Origin: Flavobacteriaceae bacterium CP2B
Lineage (GTDB): Bacteria; Bacteroidota; Bacteroidia; Flavobacteriales; Flavobacteriaceae
DNA length: 64,000 nucleotides
Direction of reading: 5' to 3'
Assembly: GCA_001683825.1 (NCBI GenBank)
Contig: LXTR01000008.1
Coordinates: 1-64,000, forward strand
Position numbers and translations under genes: made by a program. Shown here piece by piece: positions 44,050 to 52,843 of this stretch (position 1 is its first letter; each line of letters opens with the position of its first letter). The notes under the pieces are model-generated. The model ran no database searches. It worked only from the letters and a program-made list of their open reading frames with translations, and was not told the DNA's origin.

Positions 44050-44991
44050 ATGAATTATACGTTGCGGCAGTTACAGGTATTTCTTAAGGTCACCGAAACC
44101 CAGAGCATTACAAAGGCCTCTGAGGCGCTGTACCTGACACAACCCGCTGTTTCCATCCAGCTCAGGAAACTGCAGGATCAGTTTGATATTCCCCTTACGG
44201 AGGTCATCGGCAGGCAGTTGCAGATAACACCATTCGGCTATGAAATTGCGGAGATGGCAGGAAGGATCCTCAGGGAGGTCGAGGGCATGGAGCAAAAGAC
44301 CCTGGCCTATAAGGGGTTCCTGGTGGGGCAGCTTACCATTGCCGTGGTTTCTACCGGGAAGTATGTGATGCCTTACTTTCTGACACACTTCCTTGCCCGG
44401 CATCCGGGTCTTGATCTGCGGATGGATGTTACCAACAAAACCACAGTTGTACAGGCATTGGAAGAAAATGAAGTGGATTTTGCCCTGGTGTCTGTCTTGC
44501 CGGAGCACCTTAGGGTGGAAAAGGAAACGCTCATGGAGAACAAGTTGTTCCTGGTAGGCAACCCCCACCAATATGAGGCCTTTCACAGGAGGAAGCCCTT
44601 GCAGCTTACCGATCTGCCCTTTATTTACAGGGAACCGGGATCTGCGACCCGCAGGGCCATGGAGGAATTTATCCATGCCCAGGGCTGGTCTGTCCGAAAA
44701 AGGATGGAACTCACTTCCAATGAGGCGGTAAAACAAGCGGTAATTGCGGGGCTCGGATGTTCTGTGATGCCCCTAATCGGGATAAAGAAAGAGCTGGCAG
44801 ACGGGGATTTAAAGATCATCCCCGTAAAAGGCCTGCCCGTAACTACTAGTTGGAACCTGATCTGGTTGCAGGGGAAGCAATTTTCCCCGGCGGCGGCAGC
44901 TTACCTGCAGCACTTGCGGTCTTCAAAACATACCGTGATCGGGAATCGATTCCGATGGATGGAATCCTATTTCAATCAGGCTTCGCCCTGA
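44050..44991 (+). CDS. LysR-type transcriptional regulator (CbbR/CmpR-like position)
   Basis: 313 residues from ATG 44050 (a GTG two codons upstream is possible). N-terminal HTH: LRQLQVFLKVTETQSITKAS, then EALYLTQPAVSIQLRKLQDQ. The substrate-binding domain follows (GQLTIAVVSTGKYVMPYFLT, VVQALEENEVDFALVSVLPE, SNEAVKQAVIAGLGCSVMPL). The sequence style (TLRQLQVF, PAVSIQLRKLQ) resembles regulators of CO2/bicarbonate genes such as CbbR and CmpR. Divergent from sbtA, so control of that operon is the simplest reading. Confidence 0.9.
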   Translation: MNYTLRQLQVFLKVTETQSITKASEALYLTQPAVSIQLRKLQDQFDIPLTEVIGRQLQITPFGYEIAEMAGRILREVEGMEQKTLAYKGFLVGQLTIAVVSTGKYVMPYFLTHFLARHPGLDLRMDVTNKTTVVQALEENEVDFALVSVLPEHLRVEKETLMENKLFLVGNPHQYEAFHRRKPLQLTDLPFIYREPGSATRRAMEEFIHAQGWSVRKRMELTSNEAVKQAVIAGLGCSVMPLIGIKKELADGDLKIIPVKGLPVTTSWNLIWLQGKQFSPAAAAYLQHLRSSKHTVIGNRFRWMESYFNQASP

Positions 44992-45055
44992 TGGTCCTAC
45001 AATGGTTTCCCGTCCCTGTCAGGCTGATGCCCGCTGCGGGCCATACCATAGCTGC

Positions 45056-46009
45056 TTATTCCCCATGTATTAATTTTTCCAGGTGTTTCCAGAAATCGGC
45101 CTTCATTTTTCCTACCTCGATTCGGGTATGAATGTTCAGGGTGCGGGGGGTATTCCCCGGAGGCGCCAGGAAGGGATGTACCTCTGTCCATTCCGGGTGT
45201 GCCAGCGCCTCGATGAGGGCCACATCCCACATCACCCATTTTGCCTTTTCGGGGTCTTCCCGGGTCCACCAGCGTTCGTAGGTTTCCCAACGGGCCAACA
45301 GATAGTCGGCTATGCCGCCTTTTCCTTTTAAATGACTGCTGGCCACGGTCTTTTCAAAAATTAAATGCTGGCTTGTTGTGGCAGTCATAACACTTAGGTC
45401 CAGGTCCCTTTGGTTCAGCAATACCTCCACTGCCAAAGGGTCGTTGCCCGTATTGAATTCCTCCTTGTTGTAGTCATTGGTGGCCGGATCATGCCAAAAC
45501 CCCAGATAATGCACTTTCAAATGCGGTATGATAGCGGGATCCTGGAGGATGGCAGACGCCACATTGGTGCATGGTCCCAGTACCACCACATGGAGTGGAT
45601 TTTCCGGGGAATGGCGCCGCGCCTGGGCAACAATAAAGTCGGAAGCCGGTGAATTTTGAGGAACTTCGACTGACCGGAGCGGGGTATTGCTGCCCAACGG
45701 CAGCGGGATCTGCCTTTTCCTGAGCAATGCCATGATCTTTTCATTGACCTGTTGGCTCTCCTGTACCGAATTGCCCGATGCCAGGGGAGAGGTGTGAAAT
45801 TGCGCGGAGCTAACCCCCAGCAATGAAAAGGCGGGGGCGTCTATAGCACGCACGATGGCAAACAGGTCGTCTACCTCATTGGCCGTATCGGCATCGATAA
45901 TCAGGGGAATGGGTTTTGCGGCTTCCTGGGCGCAGCCCGGCAAGAAGGTTACCAGGGCCAGCATTAAAAGCAACCGGGGCCATGTGATTGAAAGGGCATA
46001 TGGGTTCAT
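45056..46009 (-). CDS. Nucleoside hydrolase lipoprotein (IUNH family)
   Basis: 317 residues from ATG 46009, which places a signal with lipobox LPGC at Cys26; an ATG 48 nt upstream would disrupt the signal peptide and overlap the receptor gene. The Ca-binding signature of inosine-uridine nucleoside hydrolases, DxDxxxxxDD, is exact (DADTANEVDD, 39-48). Other family parts: PLHVVVLGPCTNVASAIL and EEFNTGNDPLAVEVLL; the late VMWDVALIEAL supplies the last metal ligand. It cleaves ribonucleosides to base and ribose, here outside the cytosol. 44 nt downstream of a TonB receptor gene. Confidence 0.88.
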   Translation of the reverse strand: MNPYALSITWPRLLLMLALVTFLPGCAQEAAKPIPLIIDADTANEVDDLFAIVRAIDAPAFSLLGVSSAQFHTSPLASGNSVQESQQVNEKIMALLRKRQIPLPLGSNTPLRSVEVPQNSPASDFIVAQARRHSPENPLHVVVLGPCTNVASAILQDPAIIPHLKVHYLGFWHDPATNDYNKEEFNTGNDPLAVEVLLNQRDLDLSVMTATTSQHLIFEKTVASSHLKGKGGIADYLLARWETYERWWTREDPEKAKWVMWDVALIEALAHPEWTEVHPFLAPPGNTPRTLNIHTRIEVGKMKADFWKHLEKLIHGE

Positions 46010-46053
46010 GGTATTGTATTTTTCTGGGTCCGCGATTTGGTGGGAACCAGGGA

Positions 46054-49000
46054 TCAAAACAAATATCGGATACTGAACTGGAACTGCCTTGGGGGGGCTG
46101 CGTTGCGTTGCACAAACTGCCCGCTGGCTTTAGAGCCTTCCTGTATCTGGTTGCTTTGGGTAGCGTTGTTACTAAAGCCACTCAGGTTTACCGTATTCAG
46201 CAGGTTGAAGACATCGGCACGGAATTCCAGCCTGGACCCTTTTCCCAGTGCCCATTGGTATTGGGCGGCCAAATCAAAGGTGTATGACCAGGGCAGCCGG
46301 TCGTTGTTCCGCGATTCCCCCGGGGAGCGGTCGCTGTTCCCCACATAGGCATCCCCGAACGATGAGCCATCCCCATTAAGGTCGCGGGTGCCATAAATAT
46401 CGGCGTTGGGGATGCGGTTGATGGGTTGCCCGCTTTGGATGAGTGAAGCCAGGGTAAGCGATGCATTCTTAAAGGGGTAATAGCTTCCAATGGCATTGAT
46501 GATATGTGTGCGGTCATTGATGGAAGGGCCGTATTCCGCTTCAAAGTTATTGGCATCCTGTGCCCTGAAATTGATATCCTCCGTATCGTTTTTCAATCGG
46601 GAAAGGGTGTAGTTGAGGCGATAGGCAAACGGGCTATCCCCCTTTTCTTTCTGATAGTTGATACTGGCGGCATAGTATCTGGAACGACCTTCACTTTCGG
46701 TGATTACCACATTCCTGGCGATCCCCGTGACCCGTTGCCCATCAATGGTAGCGCCCCCATCGACTACCGCGATGGGGCGGGAGGCATCGGCCTCTTCGGG
46801 GCTTCGGACCTCCCCGGCCGAAAAGTCGGGTCCGATGGGGAAGGGGGCTGCGGCGTTCAGGTTGCGCAGGCGGAACAGGTTGTATGACTGGTTGTGTACC
46901 AGGTCTATATAAAACAGGCTATGGGTATTGAGTTGCAGCTGGTACCCCAGGGTAAACTGGTGCGTATACGGGTTTTTATAGCCATTGGGGTTCAGGATGC
47001 GCCGTTCATTGCTAAAGACGGATTCACGCCTGTCCTGCAATTCGGCACCCGAAGGGCCGTTCAGGAATTCAATGCCGTCGCCCTGGGTAAACCCTGCACT
47101 CAGATTGCCATCAAAGAGGACCCGGTCCAGGTTGGTGTCAGATGGCAACAGCCCCAGGTTGATAAGCTCCTGTATTTGCAGCCTGTAGTCTGCAGAAGTG
47201 GTGTTTTGCTGGAGCGCGTCACTGTATATGGCATAGTTGATCTTATCGTAAAAGATGCCATACCCCCCCCTGATACTGCTGTTATGGGTGAGTTTGTAAT
47301 TGAAATTAAAACGGGGCGCAATATTGTTTCGATCCCCGGTTGCGCTCCCGCCTTTTGAAAGGTTGTCGTAATCATAGCGCAGGCCAAATACAAAATTCCA
47401 TTGATCATCCGGGCTAAACGCATCTTCAATATAGGCGGAGTAAATGTTTTGGGTGGTCCCAAAGGATTGTGGCCGCAATTCCACATTGTAGCTGACCACC
47501 TCGGCATTCCGTGGCAGATTGTCAATATCCAGTGCCCCACCCAGGTTGGCCTGTTTGAGCTCATCCAGCTGTTGCTGTGTCAGCCGGATCGTGTAATTCC
47601 CGTTGGGATTGCCACCCCCATCCAGGCGGTGGTTCCCCGAAATAAAGCCCAGGCCGGCTTTGATGGTATGTTTGTCCAGGTAGAATTTGGCTTTTTGCTG
47701 AAACTGGAAGGTGTTTTCCAACTGGTCAAAATCAAACCCCGGATGTCCCAAAATAGCCAGGGGGGTTTCATCGGGTGCCAGGACGGTTACCTGCGGACTA
47801 CCTTCCACCAGGGGCCTTCCAAAATCCCACCGGAACCGGGAATACTGGAGGTTGGTCTGCAGGCTCAGGGCATTGCCTATATAGTCATTTTTTAACGCCA
47901 GATTGAGGGAGTTCCTGTCCTGGAAGTTGGCGGCCGAGGGAAAATTAACCCCGCCTTCGAGCCCGCCACCCTGTCGTTCGATGGTCACACGGCCTACATT
48001 GGCCCGCAGGGAACTCCTGAACTGTCTGGACCAGTTGTGGTCTATCTTGGCAGAGAAATAGGCAAAGTCGTTGTTGCCGGGGGCCACTTCGTTAACGCCC
48101 AGTTCGGGTGAATTAAGCAGGTTGTCTTTTAAATCTCGGGTATACTCGGCATTGATATAGAAGAAGGTCTTGTCCTGTTGGATGGGCCCCCCGAGTGAAA
48201 AACCTTGTTGGTATCTTTTAAAACCATCCTTTACGGCATTGCCCGAAAGGTCTCTTTGGGAAAAGGCCGAGCTGGCATCGATAACGGCCCCCGGACGGGT
48301 TACAAAGAACACTTCACCGCTTAATTCGTTGGTCCCGGACTTGGTGGTGATGTTGACCACCCCATTGTTGGAAAGCCCGAACTCTGCCGAGTAATTGTTG
48401 GTGAGTACGGTGATGTCTTTGGTGAAGCCGAGGGGGATCGCGAATTTTTGCCCCCCCAGAAAGCGTTCATTGTTGTCCAGGCCATCAATCAGGTAGCTTG
48501 TAAACAGGCCGTTGCCACCATTGATACTTACGTTAGGGGCTTCGGAGAAAAAGCCGGTGGCCTGGGAAACATTGGGCAGCCTGAAGAGCGCCCTGGTAAT
48601 ATCCCTGCCTTCAATGGGGAGCTCCTTTAACTCGGCTTCCTTGAGTTCAAAGGAGACCTCAGCCGATTTTTGGTTGATTTTTGCCGTGCTCCGGCTCAAA
48701 ACCACCACTTCATCCAGGGTTACAGAACTGTTTTGTGACGGAATAAGCAACATGCGTACCACCAATTCCTGGTTAGACCGCACATTAATGGTTTCGGAAA
48801 CGGAGGCCGCATAGCGGTCATCGCCCTCAAAAAAAACCTGGTACCCATTCACTACGGGAATGGAATTGAAAGAGGCTTTCCCAATGGCATTCGTGGTACG
48901 TTCCACCTCATACCCCAATTCTTCGTTGACAAGTATGACGGTGGCATTTGCCACCGGGTTGTTTTTTTCAAAATCGATGGCATAGACCACCAGGTCTTCC

Positions 49001-49056
49001 TGGGCGCTTGCCGCCCATCCAAATAGCGCTAAGGCTACAAAAAAAAGTCTTTTCAT
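46054..49056 (-). CDS. TonB-dependent receptor with CarboxypepD-like N-terminal domain
   Basis: 1000 residues. Signal peptide MKRLFFVALALFGWAASAQ, a carboxypeptidase-regulatory-like domain (about 20-105), then a linker with LDEVVVLSRSTAKINQKSAE and a plug with 'GRDITRALFRLPNVSQATGF', NVSINGGNGLFTSYLIDGLD and NNGVVNITTKSGTNELSGEV. The barrel ends PRQFQFSIRYLF, with a terminal Phe as is usual for outer-membrane proteins. It resembles Oar/CirA-like receptors rather than SusC, and no SusD is adjacent. It precedes the nucleoside hydrolase lipoprotein, suggesting uptake of nucleosides or their products. Confidence 0.92.
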   Translation of the reverse strand: MKRLFFVALALFGWAASAQEDLVVYAIDFEKNNPVANATVILVNEELGYEVERTTNAIGKASFNSIPVVNGYQVFFEGDDRYAASVSETINVRSNQELVVRMLLIPSQNSSVTLDEVVVLSRSTAKINQKSAEVSFELKEAELKELPIEGRDITRALFRLPNVSQATGFFSEAPNVSINGGNGLFTSYLIDGLDNNERFLGGQKFAIPLGFTKDITVLTNNYSAEFGLSNNGVVNITTKSGTNELSGEVFFVTRPGAVIDASSAFSQRDLSGNAVKDGFKRYQQGFSLGGPIQQDKTFFYINAEYTRDLKDNLLNSPELGVNEVAPGNNDFAYFSAKIDHNWSRQFRSSLRANVGRVTIERQGGGLEGGVNFPSAANFQDRNSLNLALKNDYIGNALSLQTNLQYSRFRWDFGRPLVEGSPQVTVLAPDETPLAILGHPGFDFDQLENTFQFQQKAKFYLDKHTIKAGLGFISGNHRLDGGGNPNGNYTIRLTQQQLDELKQANLGGALDIDNLPRNAEVVSYNVELRPQSFGTTQNIYSAYIEDAFSPDDQWNFVFGLRYDYDNLSKGGSATGDRNNIAPRFNFNYKLTHNSSIRGGYGIFYDKINYAIYSDALQQNTTSADYRLQIQELINLGLLPSDTNLDRVLFDGNLSAGFTQGDGIEFLNGPSGAELQDRRESVFSNERRILNPNGYKNPYTHQFTLGYQLQLNTHSLFYIDLVHNQSYNLFRLRNLNAAAPFPIGPDFSAGEVRSPEEADASRPIAVVDGGATIDGQRVTGIARNVVITESEGRSRYYAASINYQKEKGDSPFAYRLNYTLSRLKNDTEDINFRAQDANNFEAEYGPSINDRTHIINAIGSYYPFKNASLTLASLIQSGQPINRIPNADIYGTRDLNGDGSSFGDAYVGNSDRSPGESRNNDRLPWSYTFDLAAQYQWALGKGSRLEFRADVFNLLNTVNLSGFSNNATQSNQIQEGSKASGQFVQRNAAPPRQFQFSIRYLF

Positions 49057-49134
49057 TAGAATTCATCATAGGGTAAACAAAAAGCGGTAGCCTACGGGCC
49101 GTTGCCGTATCCGCTGCAAAAAGGATCCTGATAC

Positions 49135-49869
49135 TTATCTAATGGGCAGGGGGGAGCCTTTATTCCAAACCGGGCACCCGGACAGCTCCAGCGTTTGTGC
49201 TGGGTGGTAGACATACAGGGGGGCGCCGGGTTTCAGCAACATGGTAAGCAGCCTCAAGACCTTGGTAAGCACGGGCTTTAGGGTGGCCAGGAGCTTTTTG
49301 GCATCACCGGGCCGGTCCAGGTCATATAAGGGGGGCAGTGTATGGACCGCCGCGTTTTTTTTCCTGAAGTACGACAAAACCTCCTGGCCAACCCCTGCGG
49401 TGTTCCATGAAAAGGCAGCGAAGGCGGCAGGGTCAAAGTGGGCTTGCTGCAATGCCATCAGGTAAAATCCACCATCATGGGAAGGCCCCATGGCAAAGCC
49501 ACCATTTTCTACCGCGTTCTTCGCTTCCAGGATATGGCGGCTCTGGAGGCCCGGGCTGTCATTCCCAATGGTAATGACGGCATCGTACCCCCGGGCATAT
49601 ACCTCGGAAATGGCGTTGGTATAGCGTTCCCCAAACGTGTGGCCCTCTTGCTCAGCTTCAGTGAAATGGAAGAAATCCATGCCTGTAGCCGCTACCTTCT
49701 TTTTGGTGGCAGCCGTAAGTTTGGCTGCCAGGGAATTCCAGGAGAGAAAGGGCTTGTTTTCTGCGGCTGCCCCCGGGGACAGTGCAAAAATCAGGACCGC
49801 AGTCTTGTATGTTGGGTGGCTGTGCAAAGATGTGTTTTGTAGGCCTTGAGTCGGGACGGACGGAAACAC
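49135..49869 (-). CDS. DUF2064 glycosyltransferase-A-fold protein
   Basis: Up to 244 residues starting with GTG at 49869; the true start is uncertain, and a start nearer 'TYKTAVLIFALSP' would fit a cytosolic Rossmann-like protein better. Motifs of the DUF2064/TIGR04282 family: AVLIFALSPG at the first strand, YDAVITIGNDSPGLQSRHIL (nucleotide-sugar site), and FAMGPSHDGGFYLMAL. Family members are often found with glycan or lipid-modification genes, but no partner lies beside this one. The last third (LKPVLTKVLRLLTMLLKP) is basic and hydrophobic. Confidence 0.75.
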   Translation of the reverse strand: MFPSVPTQGLQNTSLHSHPTYKTAVLIFALSPGAAAENKPFLSWNSLAAKLTAATKKKVAATGMDFFHFTEAEQEGHTFGERYTNAISEVYARGYDAVITIGNDSPGLQSRHILEAKNAVENGGFAMGPSHDGGFYLMALQQAHFDPAAFAAFSWNTAGVGQEVLSYFRKKNAAVHTLPPLYDLDRPGDAKKLLATLKPVLTKVLRLLTMLLKPGAPLYVYHPAQTLELSGCPVWNKGSPLPIR

Positions 49870-50051
49870 TTACATTTTTTAACAAAAATTTCAGATAGCC
49901 GGCATAGGGGCAGGGCCAGGGGGATAGCCCGATTCCACTCCGTCTTTGGGATTCCGGATAGGTTTTTGGGTATTTCCCGACCGATCCCAATACGAACGGG
50001 GGTGCGGAGACGCGCCTGGCACCTTCTTTGGTGCAGTAATCTTTAAGGCAG

Positions 50052-50921
50052 ATGGACATCCACGAGTTTAGGGGACGTAATTACGAATACCTGCGATTAG
50101 GGGAAATAGCACCCGGGAACCATACCGTACTAAAGGAACGTGGCGCAGGCGAATTGACACTCTTTTGGAACCTGGGGGAAAAGGCCAGCCTGACCGTCGA
50201 TGGGGTGCGGACCACCCTGGGCAGGAACCAGATCCTGAGTGTTACAGAATTCCACCGGATCGGCGAAATGGCCCTGCAAAAGGGAAGGCTGATCACCTTC
50301 AACAGGCCGTTTTACTGTGTTATAGACCATGACAGTGAGGTGAGCTGTAAAGGGGCCCTTTTTTTCGGGGCTTCCAAGGTACCTGTCCTTTCGATCCCGG
50401 AAGAGGGCCTGGAAAAGTTTGAAATACTCTGGGACATGTTCCGCATAGAGATGCAATCCTATGACCACCTGCAAATTGAAATGCTGCAGATGATGCTCAA
50501 GCGGTTGATCATCTTGTGTACCAGGCTCTACAGGGAACAAAATACCCTTTTGCCCAGAGACGACCACTCCTACGACCTGATCCGCGAGTTCAACTTTCTG
50601 GTCGAACAGCACTTCCGGACAAAGCACAAGGTCCGGGATTACGCCCGCCTGCTGCACAAATCCCCCAAAACGCTTTCCAACCTTTTTACTTCCGTAGCCC
50701 GGAAATCGCCTTTGCAGTTCATTCACGAACGAAAGATGCTGGAGGCGCGCAGGCTGTTGCACTATACGGATAAGAGCATTAAGGAAATAGCTTACGAAAT
50801 CGGGTTCGAAGACATCGGGACTTTTGGCCGGTTTTTCAAAAAGATGGAGAAAATAAGCCCCTCGGAATACCGGGCGGGGCAGGAGGGAAAAACTGCATAT
50901 CTTTCGGGGATTTCTGCCTAA
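50052..50921 (+). CDS. AraC-family transcriptional regulator
   Basis: 289 residues. The N-terminal cupin-like ligand domain (LTLFWNLGEKASLTVDGVRT, then RPFYCVIDHDSEVSCKGALF) is followed by a helical linker and, from about residue 185, an AraC DNA-binding domain: KVRDYARLLHKSPKTLSNLF and 'SIKEIAYEIGFEDIGTFGRF', ending FFKKMEKISPSEYRA. The next gene, on the same strand 65 nt away with its own promoter, encodes an AhpD-like protein and is the obvious candidate target. Confidence 0.88.
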   Translation: MDIHEFRGRNYEYLRLGEIAPGNHTVLKERGAGELTLFWNLGEKASLTVDGVRTTLGRNQILSVTEFHRIGEMALQKGRLITFNRPFYCVIDHDSEVSCKGALFFGASKVPVLSIPEEGLEKFEILWDMFRIEMQSYDHLQIEMLQMMLKRLIILCTRLYREQNTLLPRDDHSYDLIREFNFLVEQHFRTKHKVRDYARLLHKSPKTLSNLFTSVARKSPLQFIHERKMLEARRLLHYTDKSIKEIAYEIGFEDIGTFGRFFKKMEKISPSEYRAGQEGKTAYLSGISA

Positions 50922-50941
50922 CGCCCCACGGATTCCATCGC

Positions 50942-50951
50942 CCATCTTTGC
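50942..50951 (+). promoter_or_regulatory. -7-like box CATCTTTGCA before the AhpD-like gene
   Basis: CATCTTTG differs from TAnnTTTG only in the first base and is followed by CA, as often in flavobacterial promoters. It lies about 36 nt before the ATG at 50987. Confidence 0.4.
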
Positions 50952-50986
50952 ATTGTCCAAGAACAATAATTTAAAAAATATAGACA

Positions 50987-51535
50987 ATGACAAAGTTTGA
51001 GGTTCCCGCCAGAGGAGACGTATCTGAAAACAATCAAACCATTTTTGACACCCTGGAGAAACAGGTTGGGATGGTACCCAACCTGTATGCGACCATGGCT
51101 TTGAGCAATAACGCCCTGGGCGATTACCTGGCATTTTCATCCAGGAAGAGCAGCCTTTCCAAAAAGGAACAGGAAATCGTCAGCCTTGCGGTTAGTACGG
51201 CCAATGCCTGTACCTATTGCCAGGCCGCCCATACAGCCATCGGGAAGATGAATGGCTTTTCGGACGAAGAGATCCTCGGGTTCAGGAAGGGCGTGTCCGG
51301 GGACGAAAGGCACCATGCCCTCGCACAAATATCCAAAGCGCTGGTCCTTCACAGGGGCATCATAGACGAAGCGGTCAAAAACCAATTTTTCGACGCGGGT
51401 TTCACACAGGAAAACCTGGTCGATGTCATCTTCCAGGTGGGCGATAAAACCATCACCAACTACCTGTATGGGGCATTCAATTTCCCTATTGACTTTCCTT
51501 TGGCCCCGGCTTTGCAGGAAGAAGTTTCACACTGA
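50987..51535 (+). CDS. Carboxymuconolactone decarboxylase / AhpD-like protein
   Basis: 182 residues. The redox motif is complete: Cys75-x-x-Cys78 with His82 (ANACTYCQAAHTAIG), preceded by LSKKEQEIVSLAVSTANACT. This is the peroxidase-related (alkylhydroperoxidase D-like) branch of the CMD family, cytoplasmic. The natural electron donor and substrate are unknown. An AraC regulator lies just upstream. Confidence 0.9.
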   Translation: MTKFEVPARGDVSENNQTIFDTLEKQVGMVPNLYATMALSNNALGDYLAFSSRKSSLSKKEQEIVSLAVSTANACTYCQAAHTAIGKMNGFSDEEILGFRKGVSGDERHHALAQISKALVLHRGIIDEAVKNQFFDAGFTQENLVDVIFQVGDKTITNYLYGAFNFPIDFPLAPALQEEVSH

Positions 51536-51636
51536 TTTTGCGCGCATGGCGCATGTGGGCCATAAAAGCCTTGTAAGGCCCCTGACGCGAAACTGGTCCT
51601 GGCGTTTTCTCCAGATGCACAGGCATTTAGAAGGTC

Positions 51637-51853
51637 GCTAACGGTTTTTTTGTGGTGTTTGTTAGCTCCCGGCGAATGGAGTAGTATACGTAAATGCAAG
51701 CCGGGAGTTTATGAAACGAGACCTTCGGGGCACCCCTGGCCGGTCCTTGACGCGAAGGTCCGTCGCCTCCCGTATTGGAGGGGAAAAACACAGGCGATCC
51801 TGGCGATAGTGCCCGATAGATACCCTCCGCAATGCTTGTGGAGGGTTTTCTTT
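51637..51853 (+). ncRNA. Candidate structured RNA with mutually exclusive stems
   Basis: In the 490-nt gap between the AhpD-like gene and xth. GCTAAC (51637-51642) pairs with GTTAGC (51661-51666). CCGGGAG (51701-51707) can pair either with CTCCCGG upstream (51666-51672) or, over six bases, with CTCCCG downstream (51767-51772); in the second case it encloses a perfect 8-bp stem GACCTTCG/CGAAGGTC (51720-51727 / 51753-51760). A terminator closes the segment. It may be a small RNA or the structured 3' end of the AhpD-like transcript. No known RNA family was matched, and no clear promoter was found. Confidence 0.45.
51823..51853 (+). terminator. Intrinsic terminator at the end of the structured region
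   Basis: CCCTCC (51823-51828) pairs with GGAGGG (51840-51845), with CA/TG partly extending the stem, followed by TTTTCTTT. It precedes the xth promoter box. Confidence 0.75.
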
Positions 51854-51971
51854 ATGGGGTTGCGCACTCGTCAAATCCGGGGGTAAAGCTTCATCCATGT
51901 TTCCTTCAAGCTTCATTCTTTACCCTGCCTCCGGTGGGAACGGAATTCATAGGAAAACAATTTGGATGCTG

Positions 51972-51979
51972 TATCTTTG
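51972..51979 (+). promoter_or_regulatory. -7 promoter box TATCTTTG of xth
   Basis: Exact TAnnTTTG match, 48 nt upstream of the ATG at 52027 and downstream of the preceding terminator, so xth has its own short leader. Confidence 0.6.
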
Positions 51980-52026
51980 GGGAGGACCCGTCTTGTATTT
52001 GCGGTCCTGTATCAACCGGGAAACCT

Positions 52027-52791
52027 ATGAAGATTGTATCGTGGAATGTAAACGGCATCAGGGCCGTGGTCAAAAAGGAGTTTTTTGAAGCAATTGGGGA
52101 ATTAAACCCAGATATCCTTTGCCTGCAGGAGACCAAGGCACAGGATGCCGAGGCTGAGGAGGCGCTTTCCCCTATGGGCGGGTACCACGCCCATTTTAAT
52201 TCGGCCGATAAAAAGGGGTATTCGGGTACGGCCCTGCTGAGTAAGGCAACACCCCTAAAGGTCTCCAATGATATGGGAAAGGCCGTGCACGATGCGGAAG
52301 GCCGGATTCAATGCGCGGAATACCCGGATTTCTACCTGGTCAACGTCTATGTCCCCAATTCGGGCCAGCAACTCGACCGGCTGGATTACCGCAAACAGTG
52401 GGACGCCGATTTTTTGGCCTACCTGAAGGATTTGGAAACAACCAAACCCGTAATCGCCTGTGGGGACTTCAACGTGGCGCACAGGCCCATCGACCTGAAA
52501 AATGATACGTCCAATTACAACAAAACGGCGGGGTACACCCAAATTGAAATCGATGGGATGGACCATTTCATCGCTGCCGGGTTTGTGGATACCTTCCGGC
52601 AGCTGCATCCCGATGAGGTAGCGTATACCTATTGGAGTTACCGGTTTAAGGCCCGCGAGCGGAATACGGGCTGGCGGATAGATTACTTCCTTGTCAGCGA
52701 ATCCCTGCTCGCTAAAGTAAGGAAGGCAACCATATATTCAGCTGTCTATGGCTCCGACCACTGCCCGGTTGGGCTTGAGGTAGACCTGTAG
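52027..52791 (+). CDS. xth: Exodeoxyribonuclease III
   Basis: 254 residues from ATG 52027; the frame is open about 195 nt further upstream, but this region contains the promoter and does not resemble protein. Exonuclease-endonuclease-phosphatase fold: MKIVSWNVNGIRAV, the metal-binding Glu35 in LCLQETKAQD, YVPNSG, GDFNVAH, and the terminal GSDHCPVGLEV with the catalytic Asp-His. It is the AP endonuclease/3'-exonuclease of base-excision repair, cytoplasmic. Confidence 0.95.
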   Translation: MKIVSWNVNGIRAVVKKEFFEAIGELNPDILCLQETKAQDAEAEEALSPMGGYHAHFNSADKKGYSGTALLSKATPLKVSNDMGKAVHDAEGRIQCAEYPDFYLVNVYVPNSGQQLDRLDYRKQWDADFLAYLKDLETTKPVIACGDFNVAHRPIDLKNDTSNYNKTAGYTQIEIDGMDHFIAAGFVDTFRQLHPDEVAYTYWSYRFKARERNTGWRIDYFLVSESLLAKVRKATIYSAVYGSDHCPVGLEVDL

Positions 52792-52843
52792 GGTCGTTGC
52801 CTGCTCCCTGAATCTGAACCGAAGCCATCCGGCCATTTTGCGC

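Noticed and set aside
51637-52026. Riboswitch or leader controlling xth, or tmRNA
   Set aside because: A terminator and an exact TATCTTTG promoter box lie between the structured segment and xth; no tmRNA ends or known riboswitch core could be recognised.
51832-52026. N-terminal extension of exodeoxyribonuclease III
   Set aside because: Family proteins start at MKIVSWNVNG; the extension overlaps the terminator and the promoter.
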